Notes under the pieces: model-generated
Told to the model about the DNA's origin: nothing
Seen by the model: the letters and a program-made list of their open reading frames with translations, nothing else
The model's database searches: none
Translations under genes and position numbers: made by a program
Shown: positions 12,377 through 26,315 of the stretch, piece by piece
How the letters are laid out: the number at the start of each line of letters is the position of its first letter
Numbering within the stretch: position 1 is the stretch's first letter
Assembly (NCBI GenBank): GCA_014549065.1
Contig: JACDOX010000007.1
Coordinates: 11,825,648 to 11,889,647 of the forward strand
From: Cardinalis cardinalis
Taxonomy: Eukaryota > Chordata > Aves > Passeriformes > Cardinalidae
Length of the DNA stretch: 64,000 bases
Reading direction: 5' to 3'

Positions 12377-15300
12377 CTAGAAAGAGAATTACAGTAAATT
12401 GCAGTAGAAACCAGAAGAAAAAGGTAAGTAATAGAAATATAAGTACAGTAGGAGAAACCAAGAGTGGTACACACAAACTGATCGGAGACAAAGAAGGCTG
12501 TTGTCAAAAAAACTGTTTTTCCAAAAATTGCTGAAGACTATACACTTATCCATACATATACCACCAAATATGTAGTTTGGAAGGTCATTAAAAGTAATTC
12601 TAAAAAACCTGCAAAAAAGTGAAAAACTTGAAGCATACTTTGAAATCTGGTATCTGAAATGAGATTCAATGAACTGCACTTATCCAGAGGGAGCAGGCAC
12701 ATGAGTGCCTATTAAACCATTCCTCATTCACTCCATCTTAGAATGCCCCAAGACAGTGACTGTAGCTCCTGGCTGTGACCTAAGGCAGTGAGAAAACCTA
12801 TTGGTCCTCTTTGTAAGGAACCTTTCCTTAGTGAGTTTTAGTTGCCACAGCTGGAAACAGAACAGGGGACTGGCTTTACTAAGAAGAACAATTCTGCATT
12901 CCAAGAGAGTGTGTGTAGCATCATTGGACAGATAACAACCTTTCACTTCCTCATTTTTCACACAGAGTTTTAGATACAAAACTCCTTTTATGTCAGCTGC
13001 CACTCCCACAGCTCCTCAAGTAACCCATATCTTTAACTTTTGCCAAGTCAAGTTTGCTGGATGCTTGAGTACTATGATTTCAGACAGGCCTGCCACATCC
13101 ACAAACATGGATGCAAATTTAACTCAGAGCACAGCAGAACCCTGCAAATGTCCACCCTGTCTCACTAACACAGCAAGATGGCTCCTTATAATATATTTTT
13201 AATACTTGGTTGAATCTGGTAGACAAAACTGATGTGATCTTCACCTTATCTGCTAGATTCTTTCACAGTGTAAGCCATGAGTACCAGAAATATTTTCAGA
13301 ACTACTCCTTTTATTAATAATTCATTTTTTCCGCTTTATATTGTGTCATTAAATGAATTACTTATCATCTATTATACCAATAGCTATCAAACATCTGGGT
13401 ACAAGTGCTCTTCAAAAGTCCTTTAACAGGGAACATACATTACTGTTTCAGGCCATCTCCACAGGCTTTGAATTCTGAACTGATTATACTTTCACAATAT
13501 TTTAAAAGTATTCCAGGAAATCTTCAGCAGGCAAATTTTAACAATACTCTTTCTCTTCTGACAACTTTCACTCTTCCCTACAGCTGAAAAATAACAACTT
13601 TATTTTCGGACATATTGTTCTACATATGCAATGGGTACAAATGTCCTTCTACTGAGAAAAATGTTCATTCTGCAAAGCATTCCTTTAGTTAGCAATAGTT
13701 TATGAAGCTTTGTAGCTCCTCTCCTAATCCTCCAGCTCTCCTATCCTCCAGCTCTTTCACAACTAGTGATGCTTTCCTTTAAATTATCCTGAATTTGTCA
13801 ATAATGGTGCCAGAACCTAGTGCAATGTTCTTGAGGCAGAGTTGGAAAGAATGAGATAACAAATGAGTCATGATGGTAAATCCAGTACGGCTCACGAGTT
13901 TAAAGACTGAATTGCAAGCGCTATTTTTAATCAAAAATACATCTTCAGAGACTGGGTTTCTAGCCAGACTGATGATATGATAATGAAATCCCAGGAACTC
14001 TTATGAAACTGTCCATGACTGCTTGCTGTGACTTTGTCTTCCTCCTGCCAGACTGTTTAATCAACTGTGGGATGCTGTCTGTTTGTGAAGTCTGGTGGCT
14101 TTGGAGACCCTCTGCTCAAACAAAAGTTATAGCTTTTGGGTGATCACAAAAGTCAAATCCAAAAGATGAAAACACTGAGCGTTGAAAAATAATCTTAAAT
14201 ATGTAGCGTAATTATGAGATGTAGCTAATCAGTTTCTGACTCTGAAATGAAGGGATGAAAATGTATACTTTGATTTTTTTTTTTTCTGATTTTAAGAAAC
14301 CTCTTTCAGTGACAGAACAGCCAGTGTAGCCAACCTCTATTGAAATGTACAGATCTGTTATTCAAGCAGGTCAATCTGCCAAATGCCCTGTTGGCTTTTT
14401 TGGTCTGGGAGTTTCCTTTCTGAAAGATCACGTTGGCTGTCCATGGCAGCCTGCTGCAGCCTGATGATACCACTTAGAGGGAGAGTTTTTGGAAGAGGCT
14501 GGAAGACTGCGACCTTATTGTTTCTGTTTCAGGAGGATTTGGGCAGCTGCTGGCTGCCGAAGATCCTATTATGGTGCTCTTCCACCTTCCCTCTGCCTCT
14601 CATTTCCTTCTAAACTAGCTATCTTCTGGAGCCAGGAGAATTTCAATCAACCACTCCTAAGCTATTCCTCTTTCCAAATTCACAGAATCACAGCCTATTT
14701 CCACTTTTTACCAAAGGGATGATTACAGTGAAAACAATCCTGCATATTAATAAACAAGCTAACATGAAACCCTGTGCCATCTTTTCTGTAACTAACAATT
14801 CTAAGGCTACAAAACATTTATATTACCCTTCTTTATTAGCCTTCTTTAAGTTACTACATTATGTCTTCTAAATACTAAAAATAGGTTTGCTTTTCACTCC
14901 TGTATATGAGGAAACATAGATTTCTTAGTGTACACTCTTCAGACTGAAGGCACACAATTTCAGGTATAGATTCCGTATCTCTCCTTGGCCCACTGCAGTC
15001 TTTGTTAATGTCTCTGCTGGGATTTCTAGGCATGGACTTGAAGAGGTTGAGGTGGCTTGTCCCTTACTACCCTCAGGCAGCACACCATGGGACCCCACAT
15101 CACACAGCATTTTCTCATATGTGAAAATTCTAAGTCCCACATTCAGCTATGACACTTGTTTGGCCAAGGTTTGAACAGCTATTTTGGTCATTATCTTCTG
15201 TCAGTTGTTGATTCCAGGAGGAAGAGACACGTGTTCAGAAACACAGGAAAAAGTAGTTAAAAACCACTACCATACAGCAAGACATTTTTACTTTGCCTAA

Positions 15301-15660
15301 CTTAAAAGCAAAAAGATGTTTCAGCGCTGTCCCTTCCTCCCTTCTTGATACATATGTCCCACTGTTACACCTTCAAATCCTATGCCTCACTGAGATTGTA
15401 ATTNGGTGAGAATATTAACTAATATAATTGAGCCTCTGTACATACCCAGGCAGTGTAATTGGCTACCTTTAACAAAAATAGCTTTTTTATTAAATTCGTG
15501 ATATGTTTAATCTATCCATTTTTAGTATTACTTAGATCAAGAAAAGTATCTAAAGAGACAAACTATTCATCAATTCAATTATTTTGCAGTTGAATGTCTC
15601 AATGATTGATCAATCTATCACACATTAAAGCAAGAGACTGAGAGCAAATTTGGGTCCTAC
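12377..15660 (-). other. FHOD3 intron, 3.3 kb
   Basis: No gene or recognised mobile element is visible. A short imperfect duplication of TCCTCCAGCTCT lies at about 13727-13759. A T-run sits at about 14274-14285. Confidence 0.85.
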
Positions 15661-15795
15661 TTGAATTTGTTTCTTTCTTCACGTTCTATCCTTTGCAACC
15701 TTTCTTCTCTCTCCTGACGCCGTCGTTCTCTTTCTGCTGCCAAGGACTCCTGGTGCTGCCGAAAAGATGATGTAAGGAGACCACCCAAAGCTGGC
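15661..15795 (-). CDS. FHOD3: FHOD3 exon: start of charged coiled coil
   Basis: This exon has 135 nt, made of one base, 44 codons and two bases. It reads PALGGLLTSSFRQHQESLAA, then ERERRRQEREERLQRIEREE and RNKF. After a short hydrophobic GLLTSSF motif it becomes a long Arg/Glu helix typical of the FHOD coiled coil between the FH3 domain and FH1. In formins such a helix supports dimerisation or links the regulatory and catalytic halves. The match to FHOD3 is near-exact over GLLTSSFRQHQESLAAERER. The acceptor is CTTTTCTGCAG and the donor GTAGGA. The final AA joins C of the next exon to give Asn, or A of exon 8588-8802 to give Lys if the 51-nt exon is skipped. Confidence 0.95.
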
Positions 15796-18700
15796 CTGCA
15801 GAAAAGGAAGATCAGATTTCTCAGTGTCACTTTTATTGATTATACTGGCAAAAAATGAGTAGCAATCATGAAGCAAGTAACATAANCCCAACCAGCAGAA
15901 TGACATTGCAATATTATGTAGAGATCTTTCAAAGCATTGGCTAAGCGTCTTCTTGCTGAATTGATTATAGATTCTGCAATGAGCTGAAGAAAAACAATTA
16001 GGGTAGGCTTCCTAAATAGCCAAATTTCTAAAGCACAAATAAAGTATGTGTAAAAATTCTTCAGTCTGTTTCAACTGCAATATCGTCCTTTTTTTTTTAA
16101 ACTTTATAATCCTGTTAATAGAAAAACTGAATCCTGTAAAGGATTTTTGAAATTTTAAAGGAAAAAACTATTATGCAATTATGTTAAAAACAGATGTGTC
16201 ACAAACACCTGAGAATACTCTATACAGAATAACGAAAGAAAGAGAAGATGTCAGAAGTGCCCAAGAGAATTCAAATGCTCTTGTAAGTATCAGGCATATT
16301 TTTCCTTTATACATTAATAAATTGGATTATCATGATTTCCCTGCTGCATGTGCTGTAAGAGCAAGATGAATCTCACATTAGAACATATCAGTCAAACACA
16401 AAGGGACAGTCTTCTCAAACCATTTTTAAAAACTAACAGAAATGATGGCCTCTACAGTAAAAACTTTTCAAAGATATAAAGTTACTTTTACATTCACTTA
16501 TAGTTTAGNGCTGACATAGATTTTTTTTATTGGCTTTACTCTAAGTAGTACTTTGGGAGAGTGGGTCCTCTTACACAACCTTCCCCCAGCATGGTGGTAT
16601 TGGTACCACCAACCTCCGACAACTGAGTGACCTCAGAGTAAACATGTCTTTCTTTCTGTGTCTTAGACAGGAAAAAAATCTGAATTGCACAGGGTAGCTT
16701 TATACAGATGCACACTGATTGAATTAGACTGATAAAATCAAAAAGACATAACTCATGTAGAGAGGTTTCTGTGCATTGTTGTAACATGAGTTTTGCAATG
16801 AAAGGATTAACAAGAGAAATAGATACTGCCTTTTGTGTAAAAAGAAACTAAACCCTGCCTGCTTAGAGGAAGGTTCCTTAACCAGTAATGCAAACCTGAA
16901 TAAATTTTCCTTATTTTTAAGAACTCAGACTCTCTCCCTTATTTATTTACTTGCCTATGGCTGCACAGTGTAGGCATTTAGCATAATGGCACCAATTCAC
17001 GAGTGAACATAGGTGCAAAAGAAGATAAAAATATTAATGCAAACCTATCTTCCCCAAGAGTCTATGTCTGTATAAGCAGGAACACCACAAAACATAGCCA
17101 TTTCAGCCCCACTGGCAGCAGGGCAGCATGAATATAATGTCNATAATTTCAATAAATTGAATTTCAATATGTCATATCCCACCCGCACAAACATTACATA
17201 AGATGGTATAAAACTTGATATTCTGTAAGAGTCCCTGCTGGCACTCCTCCAAAGCTACAGTATCAATGCTGGATCACACTCAAAACCATAAAAATCTCTA
17301 ATATGCTTCTGCACTAAGAAAAGGGGGGAAAAAAATCCTCCAACCCTGACAGTCAAGTACGTGTGGTGAATTTTTCCCTTGAGCATATTTAAAATTTATT
17401 TTAACTTTTGACCTCTTAGTGCATGTTTCAAGAGAAAGCTCTTAGCAAAACAGTAGCACCACTGTACTAAAACAAAAGCTAGAGCTCCATCCCTGTAATA
17501 GCAAAAAAACCCACGGCTATATGGTTGCATATAACATCAGAAATTACTTTTGGAAAGGGAAAAATAAACAGTGCCTCCATGTGAAGATATATGGAAATTA
17601 ACTAGGAGAGATGGCAAAAAAGGGTCCCTATCAAGTCTTTGTTTTTATCTGTTTTGTGTATTTAGCTTGATATCCTATCCTGCCCAGCTGCCATGAAGTC
17701 TGCAAACTCCATTTAGAGTCAAAGGAAGGTATGGCTCAAAAGAAAACTGACGGAAAATTCAGGGGAAGGATGGGGTGATGATGAGAGACCAAAAGAGTGA
17801 TTGCAGGTCAGCACATCATCTAGCAGGTTGGAAGCCTTCAGCTCTGACTGAGCTCTTTGAGGCCCTACAATAAATGCACATTCTTACGCAGGGGATTACA
17901 GGGAAATCACANGGAGATGCACAACTTAGTCCTGCAGATGAGATTCTAAGCTAACCCTGGTAGTAAAATACCTCCACACATTTTTGGAGGTTTGATCTAG
18001 CATAGTTTGGCTAGTACTGCTCACTGGGATAAAATTTGCAGATGTATGAAGAGCAGCATGACAATCTAAATAGAAGATCCACAGCTGTATGTCCNGAAAA
18101 AAAAGCCAGTGTTTAAACTGAAAATGTTAGCTGGCCTCTTCAAAACTAATCAAATCAACAATTTGTCAAAACTTGGAATTCCCGTATCTCTCACTGGTTA
18201 TGAGTGTGCACTTCAGCTGAATTACAAGCTGTGAACACACATACAGTTCCTTTGTCCCAAACACAGCCCTATNGTGTACAACACAGTTTGTTGCATGAAA
18301 TGGTCACATCTAACAGTCCAAGCNGCCAGAAGCTTCTGTACATAGAGGCCATAATTAAACAGACAGGAACACGGTCAGCTGACCCCCTGTGTGACACTGA
18401 CTTCTTGAAGCACAAATAGTCAAGGTTTTGGGTCTTCAGTCACATTTAGAAAAGGGTTGGCAAAGAAACAGCACTGCCATAACTGAGTTAGTGCTCTCTT
18501 AGTGGTTACACCCACTCAACCACACACATCTGCCCTCGGTGGGGACCACACCTCACACCAAATGCTGAGACCAGCTGCCTTATGAAGCCTGATGAACTCA
18601 CAGCCTCACTGCAGATACCAAGCACAGTGNCTCAACTGGTGTCTGGGTGCACCAATACTCTTTTTAATGTGAACTACAACTGTAAATGCACAGTTTTAGT

Positions 18701-21700
18701 ACTTAGTAAACTCTATCGGTATTTTCTACATGTGCATAAACTAAACCTTGGGTAAGCAGGTTACTTTCAGCGTGTACAAACCTTGTAAAGCAGCCAGAGG
18801 AAAAACAAGCATTAAGGGGTATTCCTNGAAACAATTTGAAACAATTCTAAACATTTTGAAAAGGGATTTGTCTACGTACAGTTTGTTGACAAAATCTGAT
18901 TTTTATTTCTGTATTTCCCTGGCAATAACACTTAAAGTAAATGTTCCCTTTCAGTGAGCACATACTTGAATTGCAAATGGCAGCATGATTGGCCAAACCA
19001 GTTGGTGGGAAGACTTGGGCTTAGCCATTGGGTAATTTTGTTGCTTTGATGGTATTTGAAGAGTGACAGTGCCTTCAGGCCTCATGAATTTTTAGGTCTT
19101 ATTGCTGCAGGATGCATTTTAAAAATGGATAAGCAAGAAAAAGGCTAAAAAAAACTTCTGGCATTGAATCAAAGGTGATAAGAGATTTTAACAGTAAAGA
19201 GAAATGTGAATGCTCAATGAAAGCATAATAGAGCGATCACTCACAAAATGGGGTTACAGCTAATATATGCCAGCATTTTAGTGCTGGTGTCATATGTTAC
19301 CAGCTGGTAATATCAACCATTTGTTCAGCTCCACAAATACAATCCAGAAGGATGCTTACTCTGACTACTATTTTTAGTCTTGTAGAGAATGCAAGGCTAT
19401 TAAGAATGGACTGTTAATATAAAAAATGTTAAGAAAAGCTTTCTTATGCCTGCTGTTAAAACCAGTAAAAGCTAAACAAGCTATGTTATTACTTTCTCAT
19501 TCCAGAAAGAAAATACACAACCAGAAAGCATCTAAGTCTNTGGATTTGTGAATAGAGCTCCTCACCACAGAATCAGGACACTGGGCCAAAGAGGTCATTA
19601 GTAACTTATCTTACTGGAAGAAGAGATAGGAAAAGGAAAGAATGGGGGGGAAAAAAGAAAAGANAGCAAAACATACACAGAGCATCAGATACGAAGCCAA
19701 AAGGTTGACTGTAGGCCAAAGCTCTTCTGAATAAAAATTCAGCTAGCCTGACCTACAGCATTTAACACAGCAGTGAATTAGTAATCATCATTATAAACAC
19801 TAATTCAAGCAGACAAAAGATCTCTCACACTTTTTTGCAAGCTCTTGCAGTTTTCTGAAAATACTCCATCATGGACTATACCTTGTGAAGGAGATTATGT
19901 GCCCTGAATTACTCTAATCTTGTTGCAAACTGAAGAAAATATTTCTGTCTTACTGAAAGCAAAACTGAAATTCTGAACTTCAAATGTTCTTCATTCATGT
20001 AAGCTCTGAGATACTATTTTGTGGCTCCCTTTCCCTCTGTTTAGTTGAATTTTTAAAATTTGCTAAATCGAAATGGTTATCTACAGGAAGAATACAAAAT
20101 ACAAATGTATATTTTTATGAGCTAAAAAAAAGTAGCAGATTACTTACAAGAGGAAATCTCTTTAGGTCATAAGGTTAATATTCAGGATTGTTTTTAATAC
20201 AACATGGGGCAGAGTCATTTGTAACTTTAATAAGGAAGCACTCATTATTTAATTTTGCAAAGTGCTCCTGTTCCAGCAGCCATGGGAATGCTACAGTGAG
20301 GGTACAACAGTCGGCTCCTACTCGGCCTAAAGTAACTCTAAAGGTCTCTTGGCTGTAACAAAATAAATCCATTTTCCAGCTTAGGAAGAGACAAAAGGGA
20401 AGGCAAAGCTGCCAAGAGCCATATTGCTTTTCACAGTTAACGAAACTCCCCGTGTGTTATGTCTTCCTACATGACATGGCAAATTCAAAAGCATGTTGAT
20501 ATAAGACTTTGCAAACAGACTAAACATTACTTAAGGAATCTTTNTAAAACTTCTCTCAAAAATAAACATAAATTGAGAGCTAAAACTACTAATGCTTCCT
20601 TTAAGAAAGAAATTTGAGAATGGCNAAGAGAAGAACTGATTACTATTAGACTTTTAAGTGGTACAGAGGACTACCCAAATTAGAGCTAGAGCAGGACAGA
20701 GCAGCACAGAAAGCCTGGGCAATGCACAATGACTTTCTACATACACTCTCCTCTTCCAGCTGACCTCTGCAGCTTTTACACTGTGCTTCTGTCTTTCTCC
20801 AACGTGAAGTTTCTCATCCTCATGTGAGTTACACCTTGCCTGGATGTGACTTGCAGAGCCCAGGTGCAGATCAAGGCCAAGGTGGGTGAGCCCTGGAGCA
20901 TCAGCACTGCACATGGCACCTTCAGCCAGCAACACTCTGCAGTCTGAAACCATAACCAGTTCATGCTTCTGTTTAAACATATGCCCTATNATGAAGTCCA
21001 CAAAGCTGCAATCAAGAATATTGCTTACACAGTAGTTCAACAAGCAGCTAAGCCAGTGCAAGCCACCACTGCTTCCCAAACTGTAAATCATTAAGTAATT
21101 CCTAAGGTCATTTTTCCTCTTAAAATCTCTGCAATAAAGTTGAGGCTTTTGCCCTGGGCCACTATTATNGGCTACCAAGCTATCTGTCCCTCATTATGTT
21201 GCTCAGAGGGAGATGTGCTTGGCAGTTACCGCAAGGAAAAATCTCTGGTCTGAGCGCCCGGAAGTACACACAGAAAGAACAGAAAGCCAAGGAAAGAAGG
21301 GCAGTTCTTGGGAGAGCAGCAGCATTGCAGGCTGAATAGCAGGTTGTGTTTCATAGGCTTTTGTTTTACCTTCATGCTTAACAGCTGGAGTAAGGGAAAT
21401 GCAGAGCACAAATTACTGATAAATGGCTAACAAAAAAAAAAAGAACCTGCCAAGAAGCTTCATCCAGCAGCATCTCCCTGGTGTTGTCAATTACTGAAAC
21501 CTTTAATTTTAGTAGAAAATCTAACTGAAAAGCTGTTTGACATTCTCAAGGAATTTTTTTTTGTTTGTTTTGATTTGCTTTAAAGAGAGAAATTTGAAAG
21601 AAAGCACCAGATTTCCAGCATCTCNCTATTTCAGGCACCTGGAAAGGGAATAAAACTCAAGAGTATCTGCAGACTTTTGCTGNACTTTATGCTTATGCTT

Positions 21701-24700
21701 CAGGTATGGTGTTTAAGTGTCAGAGGAGAAAANAAACACCTATAATCTAGACATGCTAATCTCACTGTCTGTGACCTGTTTTAGAAATAAATGTTTGAAG
21801 GTACATTTCCTTTAAAACATATAGAAGAACATGGAAATGAACACTCAATATTCAAGGCCCTGCATCATGGGAGCCCAAGATAATGTACTGCTGTAGATCA
21901 CAAAGCAAGTGAGATGGAAAACATATTAAAGAATGTGAAACATATTTAATATTTCTTAAGTCTATTTTCTAATGCTCAGAAAAGCTGGAGATGCTTCAAA
22001 CAGGAATAATCTGCAAACACCATAGCAGGCCTTTACCAGGCTTGGAGATTTGGAAGAACTTCTGAGGGACCAGCCAGAGGTGGAGACTAAGTTCACAGTG
22101 ACTGGCCAAGAGCCTCAAGAAGTGGAGGTTTGCGAGCTGAACTTTCTGGCANTTGATTTAACAGATATAGGTGAGACCATGAACTCCTGCTCCTTTGGCA
22201 GGAGTGCCCTGAGAAGGCTTTCTGAGCTAGGCTGACTGTACTACTGTTTGACTATCCAGCCCANGGGGAGCTACCTCCTGGCAAACGCATCAGAAGAAAC
22301 CCACCCTGCAAAACACACCAGCAGAATATTTTTCTGGTGGTGAAATGAATTAAAGCTGGTGCTGAATTTAGGAGCTCTTGCCTTAGAAGTTATACTCCTT
22401 CATGATCTCCGCTAAGGATAGCCATGATCAACAGTGCAAACACTTCACCCCCAAAAGGACACTATGAGGGGTTGTGAAGCTTTGCAAGTAACAAGTTTGA
22501 TGTCCCGGCAGACTCCAGGCTGCAGTTTCAATTGGAGTGACTGTCTTAGATTCTGAGTCTGACAANGCAGTCTGGCTAGACAGAAATATCCTAGGTCTGA
22601 GCATAAGGCATGGAAATACAGACTAGTCCTACAACACCTTCTGCCCTCAGGCAAGGGGCCAACTTGGAGGGACAGAAAAATGCTTTTCCCCCTGATGCGC
22701 CTCAGTCACGCATTGCTCTTCCCTTTTGTTATTAAAATTTATGAGGTTTTGAGAGTGATTTTTAAATTTTTTTATTAACTGGGNAAAAAGAGTTAATTGG
22801 TGATTTAAGTTGTGAAGTAGTGGGAGCAGCATATTTATGGAGCAAAGCACTCTTTGGCATTAGAAAACAGGCTGACTGGGTTATACTTCTTATGCATTAG
22901 GAGTGACTTTCCCAAACAGAGAGATACAAGAGAACTGACACACGCCTTCTTCTCTCCCAGTGAAGGCCTGAACAGAAAGTGCCCGGCAATTTGNTCTCCT
23001 TCAGCAGGATTCCCATGGCTGCAATATGCACTTCACAAACATGGCTCTCCACAGGGGACCCAGGGAAATGAGAGAGAACAACAGCATTGCAAGAAGTTGC
23101 CAAAAGGCTGCAGCTGTATTTAGAAACAGTAAAGTAAGCCTTTTCTTCCGCTTTGCAATCAGAAATGTATAGAAGATGTGGACTTCAACGAACAAAATCC
23201 AGCTAATTTTGCACTGACTTATACTGCTCTTATGATTTCCTACTGATCTCAGCCAAAGAGGGTTTTAAAAGTATGAATGTCAAAACGTCAACCACACTGC
23301 TTCTTTCCACCTAAGTTGTAGCTCTTGTTTACATAAGCAATATGCAGCCNAGGGTTTGAAAGGCCCATCAGGGCAACTGAATGGAGCATGAATCACTGTG
23401 CTGGGCACTGCTCTAAATGCTGCTTCTTCCTTCCTCCTCATTCTNGAAGGTCAGATAAACGGTACCAGGNCCTGGATCTNAAGCTCTTCCCAACATGATA
23501 AAAGACAGGAATCTTTCTGTGAAGGCTTTGCATAACTGAAGCATAAGCTGAAACCAGAAAACACACCTCAGAGTTAACCACAGATACGCATCTGCTTCTT
23601 ATCAAATGTCTTCCTCTCCCCCCCACTCACATCTTTTNACTTTTTTCGGGTGTTTGAATCCACGTAAATTTTTAACCATCAGGAGGTAGGAAATAGTGTT
23701 TACATAATCTGAGGCAAACACCATTCATAGAAAACTGTGAAAACCTCCACAATACTTTCCATTTACTAATTAGTGCCAAGCATTGCATCATGCACTACAC
23801 GGCTTACTCTTCAGTAAGCAAATTCCGTCCATCAGTCTCTACATGGGCATTTCTTCACTGCATATCTTTCAGAACAATGAAATTAAGGAAGGCTTCTGCC
23901 CTTCTTCAAAGTAGTCAGTACTTCAGAGCTTGCAGAAGTATACAGCTGCAGTGGCAGCACTCTCAAAAAGAACAAGAGAATGCAAAATGGCATCAGAAAC
24001 TGTAAACCTAATTATCTTTAAAGAAATAACTGCATCTATTCTGCAGACAACATGCAGCCATGGTGTACACACATTTTTCACGCTTCTCAGAGACTCATAT
24101 GCAGGAAGCATCAGACTGTAACATCACTCAAATATGAGAATGCAGAAACCCTAGTGAGTTCATGAACTACCATGAACAGCAAGCTGCAAATTTAAACAGG
24201 AGTACAGAGATTTTTATCATGTGAGGTGGAAAGCAGCAAACATAACCTGAAGTAAAGACAGAGATGAGATGCTGAGCACTGTGTTCAGTCACTTACAACA
24301 TGTAAGAGACAACTGGTGGTTGAAGGTAAAGTACTTTACAGTTTCACAGAAAAAAGAAAGATGAGGTGCGCTGGCTGGAAGATGCTGCTAGAAAAACTGG
24401 CTTCAAAATAGAAAATGTTTTNCTAGCAGTGATAAGAAATATTGGACTATTTTCAGGAGAAATCATGTGCTGCCACTTGAAAACATGNGAGAGTACAGGA
24501 GTCTTTCATTTAGCTTCTGTGAGACCCATTATAGGTCACAAGAGATGATTGCAGAGCTCCCCTCTTGCCTGACTCTCCATGAATCTGCAAATTTTACAGC
24601 TTCATCCTGTGAGGCCAAGGCATTTTGGCTCCAAACCAGCAAGGCACTTATGCAGATGCCGAAATGAAAGCTGGCTTTCCTCACTGGAGCAGGGCCAGCA

Positions 24701-26189
24701 CCATCAGCCTCTTGCAGGACAAGCCCAACCATCTTTAGCCATCTCAGCGTTTGACCACTTTGGGGTTTCTTTGCNACAGTAGCAATCAGAAGCTTACAAG
24801 AGCAGGAGCTTGAAAATCCTAAACTTCTAAAAGAGCAGGATAATTTTAACTCTTGCTTATCTTGCATCAATTTTGCTGAAGTAAACACGGGTGAATATGC
24901 TGCTGTAGAGTTTTTTATTGTGGTTGCACTCGGCAATAATTTAATTGAGATCAGGAAAGACAAATCGAGGCAAGGTACTCCAGGAAGATGAGCAAATGAA
25001 AAACAATGCCTTTCTCCAAAGAGAAACTTAATCTAATTACTCACTTGAAAAAAAGGATTAAATCAATAACTCATGGCTACAAATACATGTATGCTGGAAG
25101 AACCTAACTTGAACCATTCTGAGTAGCAGTCTGGAAAGGATGTGAGGCATTAGGAAGGTTCAAACATATATACATACACACACAAACAACATACATATAC
25201 AGAAATTTGCCAAAGAGTCATTAACAAAAATTAACTGGAATACAGAAAAAGAGTCCTGCAAAAAAACTTAGGTTCAGAAAACAGGATGCAAGATGCAATC
25301 TTTATGAATTAGAGGCCAATTTGAAAACAAACAATCCAAACCCCATCTGGCCTAACTGGATATTATTTACATTATTGTATCATATTATTGAATTAAATTA
25401 ATTAAAAACTTTTACCTTCCCTTCTTAAAATCAGCATGATGTCCTTTGAAGCTGTCATTTATTCTCATGTTGTAACAGATAGCTAATTTCTGGTGGTCCA
25501 AGAATTTGGACCCCTTGCCAAGAATTTCTTTCAAGTATCCCTAACATCTTCCTATCTGTTTTCTTCCTCTAGTACCTNACATAATTCAAAAGAGTATTTT
25601 AATNGTTCAATTTTTTTTTTTTGCTGGTTTGGGTTTTTTCTCCTTTAAATTTTTTTCTTAAAGCAAGCTGATAACTGGTTGGTTATTAGGAGTTTGCTTT
25701 AGCTACAGCAATAAATGTTTGCTTTTGGTGAAATACAATGAGATATATCACGTATTTTCAAGAAAGGACAAAATTATGGCCTTGGAAATTCTGAGCTAAG
25801 CACATTTCCAAGATTTTGGAGTTGATTTAAGAGGATAGAAGTGAAAATGGATCTATCTGAATTTATTTTTAAAAATGGAAAGAAAGAAAATTTTAATTCA
25901 CCTTTTAATACTTAGAACAGTGTATGTGCAAAGCAACTCTGCTTTATCCATTTAAGTGGAAAAAAAAGAAGGGGGATAGAAATACACCCAACCTTTAACA
26001 CCAAGTCAGACAGAAAGGCTTGAGAATGAGTGGGAAATGAACACATTTAGATTTTTTCCATTTTTTCCNCAATGTTAGAAAAAATCTGGCTAGAATCTAT
26101 TTCCAGTACTCATTCAGAACAGCTTACATTTGCCTTCTTCATTCTGTCTGCAAATGAACTGTTGTCAAAACACTGATTAATTTACAAAC
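15796..26189 (-). other. FHOD3 intron, 10.4 kb
   Basis: This is the second longest intron. It has many single Ns, short A- and T-runs, and a mixed CA/TA simple-repeat patch near 25166-25200. Open frames such as 20654-21178 (-) and 24529-24963 (-) look like chance. No element was recognised. Confidence 0.8.
25166..25200. repeat. Short TA/CA simple repeat
   Basis: The sequence reads ATATATACATACACACACAA and continues AT/CA-rich. It is a degenerate dinucleotide microsatellite. Confidence 0.7.
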
Positions 26190-26315
26190 CTGTCAGACTT
26201 GGTCTCCTGAGGTGGTGACAGAGTTGTCCCATAACGAGTAGTTGGTGTTGTAGGGGCACTCACACCAGCGTAAGGTCGTGGAGAAGAGTAAGAGCTGCTG
26301 CCATAGCTATTGTAT
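26190..26315 (-). CDS. FHOD3: FHOD3 cassette-type exon: Tyr/Ser/Pro-rich linker
   Basis: This exon has 126 nt, made of one base, 41 codons and two bases. It reads YNSYGSSSYSSPRPYAGVSA, then PTTPTTRYGTTLSPPQETKSD. Low-complexity Tyr/Ser/Pro/Thr sequence like this lies just before the GLLTSSFRQ block in FHOD3. It carries one TP and two SP pairs that could be phosphorylated. Its first base A completes Arg after whichever upstream exon is used, because all of those end in AG or GA (GA plus A would give Glu). The acceptor is CATTTCTTCAG and the donor GTTTGT. The 10.4-kb intron that follows carries many Ns but no supportable exon. Confidence 0.92.

Noticed and set aside
14678..14700. TTCACAGAATCACAG, like the reverse of a CR1 3' end
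   Set aside because: The following bases do not continue into CR1 sequence, so the match is too short.
20654..21178. 174-codon minus-strand open frame, the longest in the window
   Set aside because: It contains two unread codons, has no known domain, and its low-similarity composition is typical of chance in a long intron.
24529..24963. 144-codon minus-strand open frame
   Set aside because: It resembles no FHOD3 segment or other family, and the exon chain already joins in phase across this intron.
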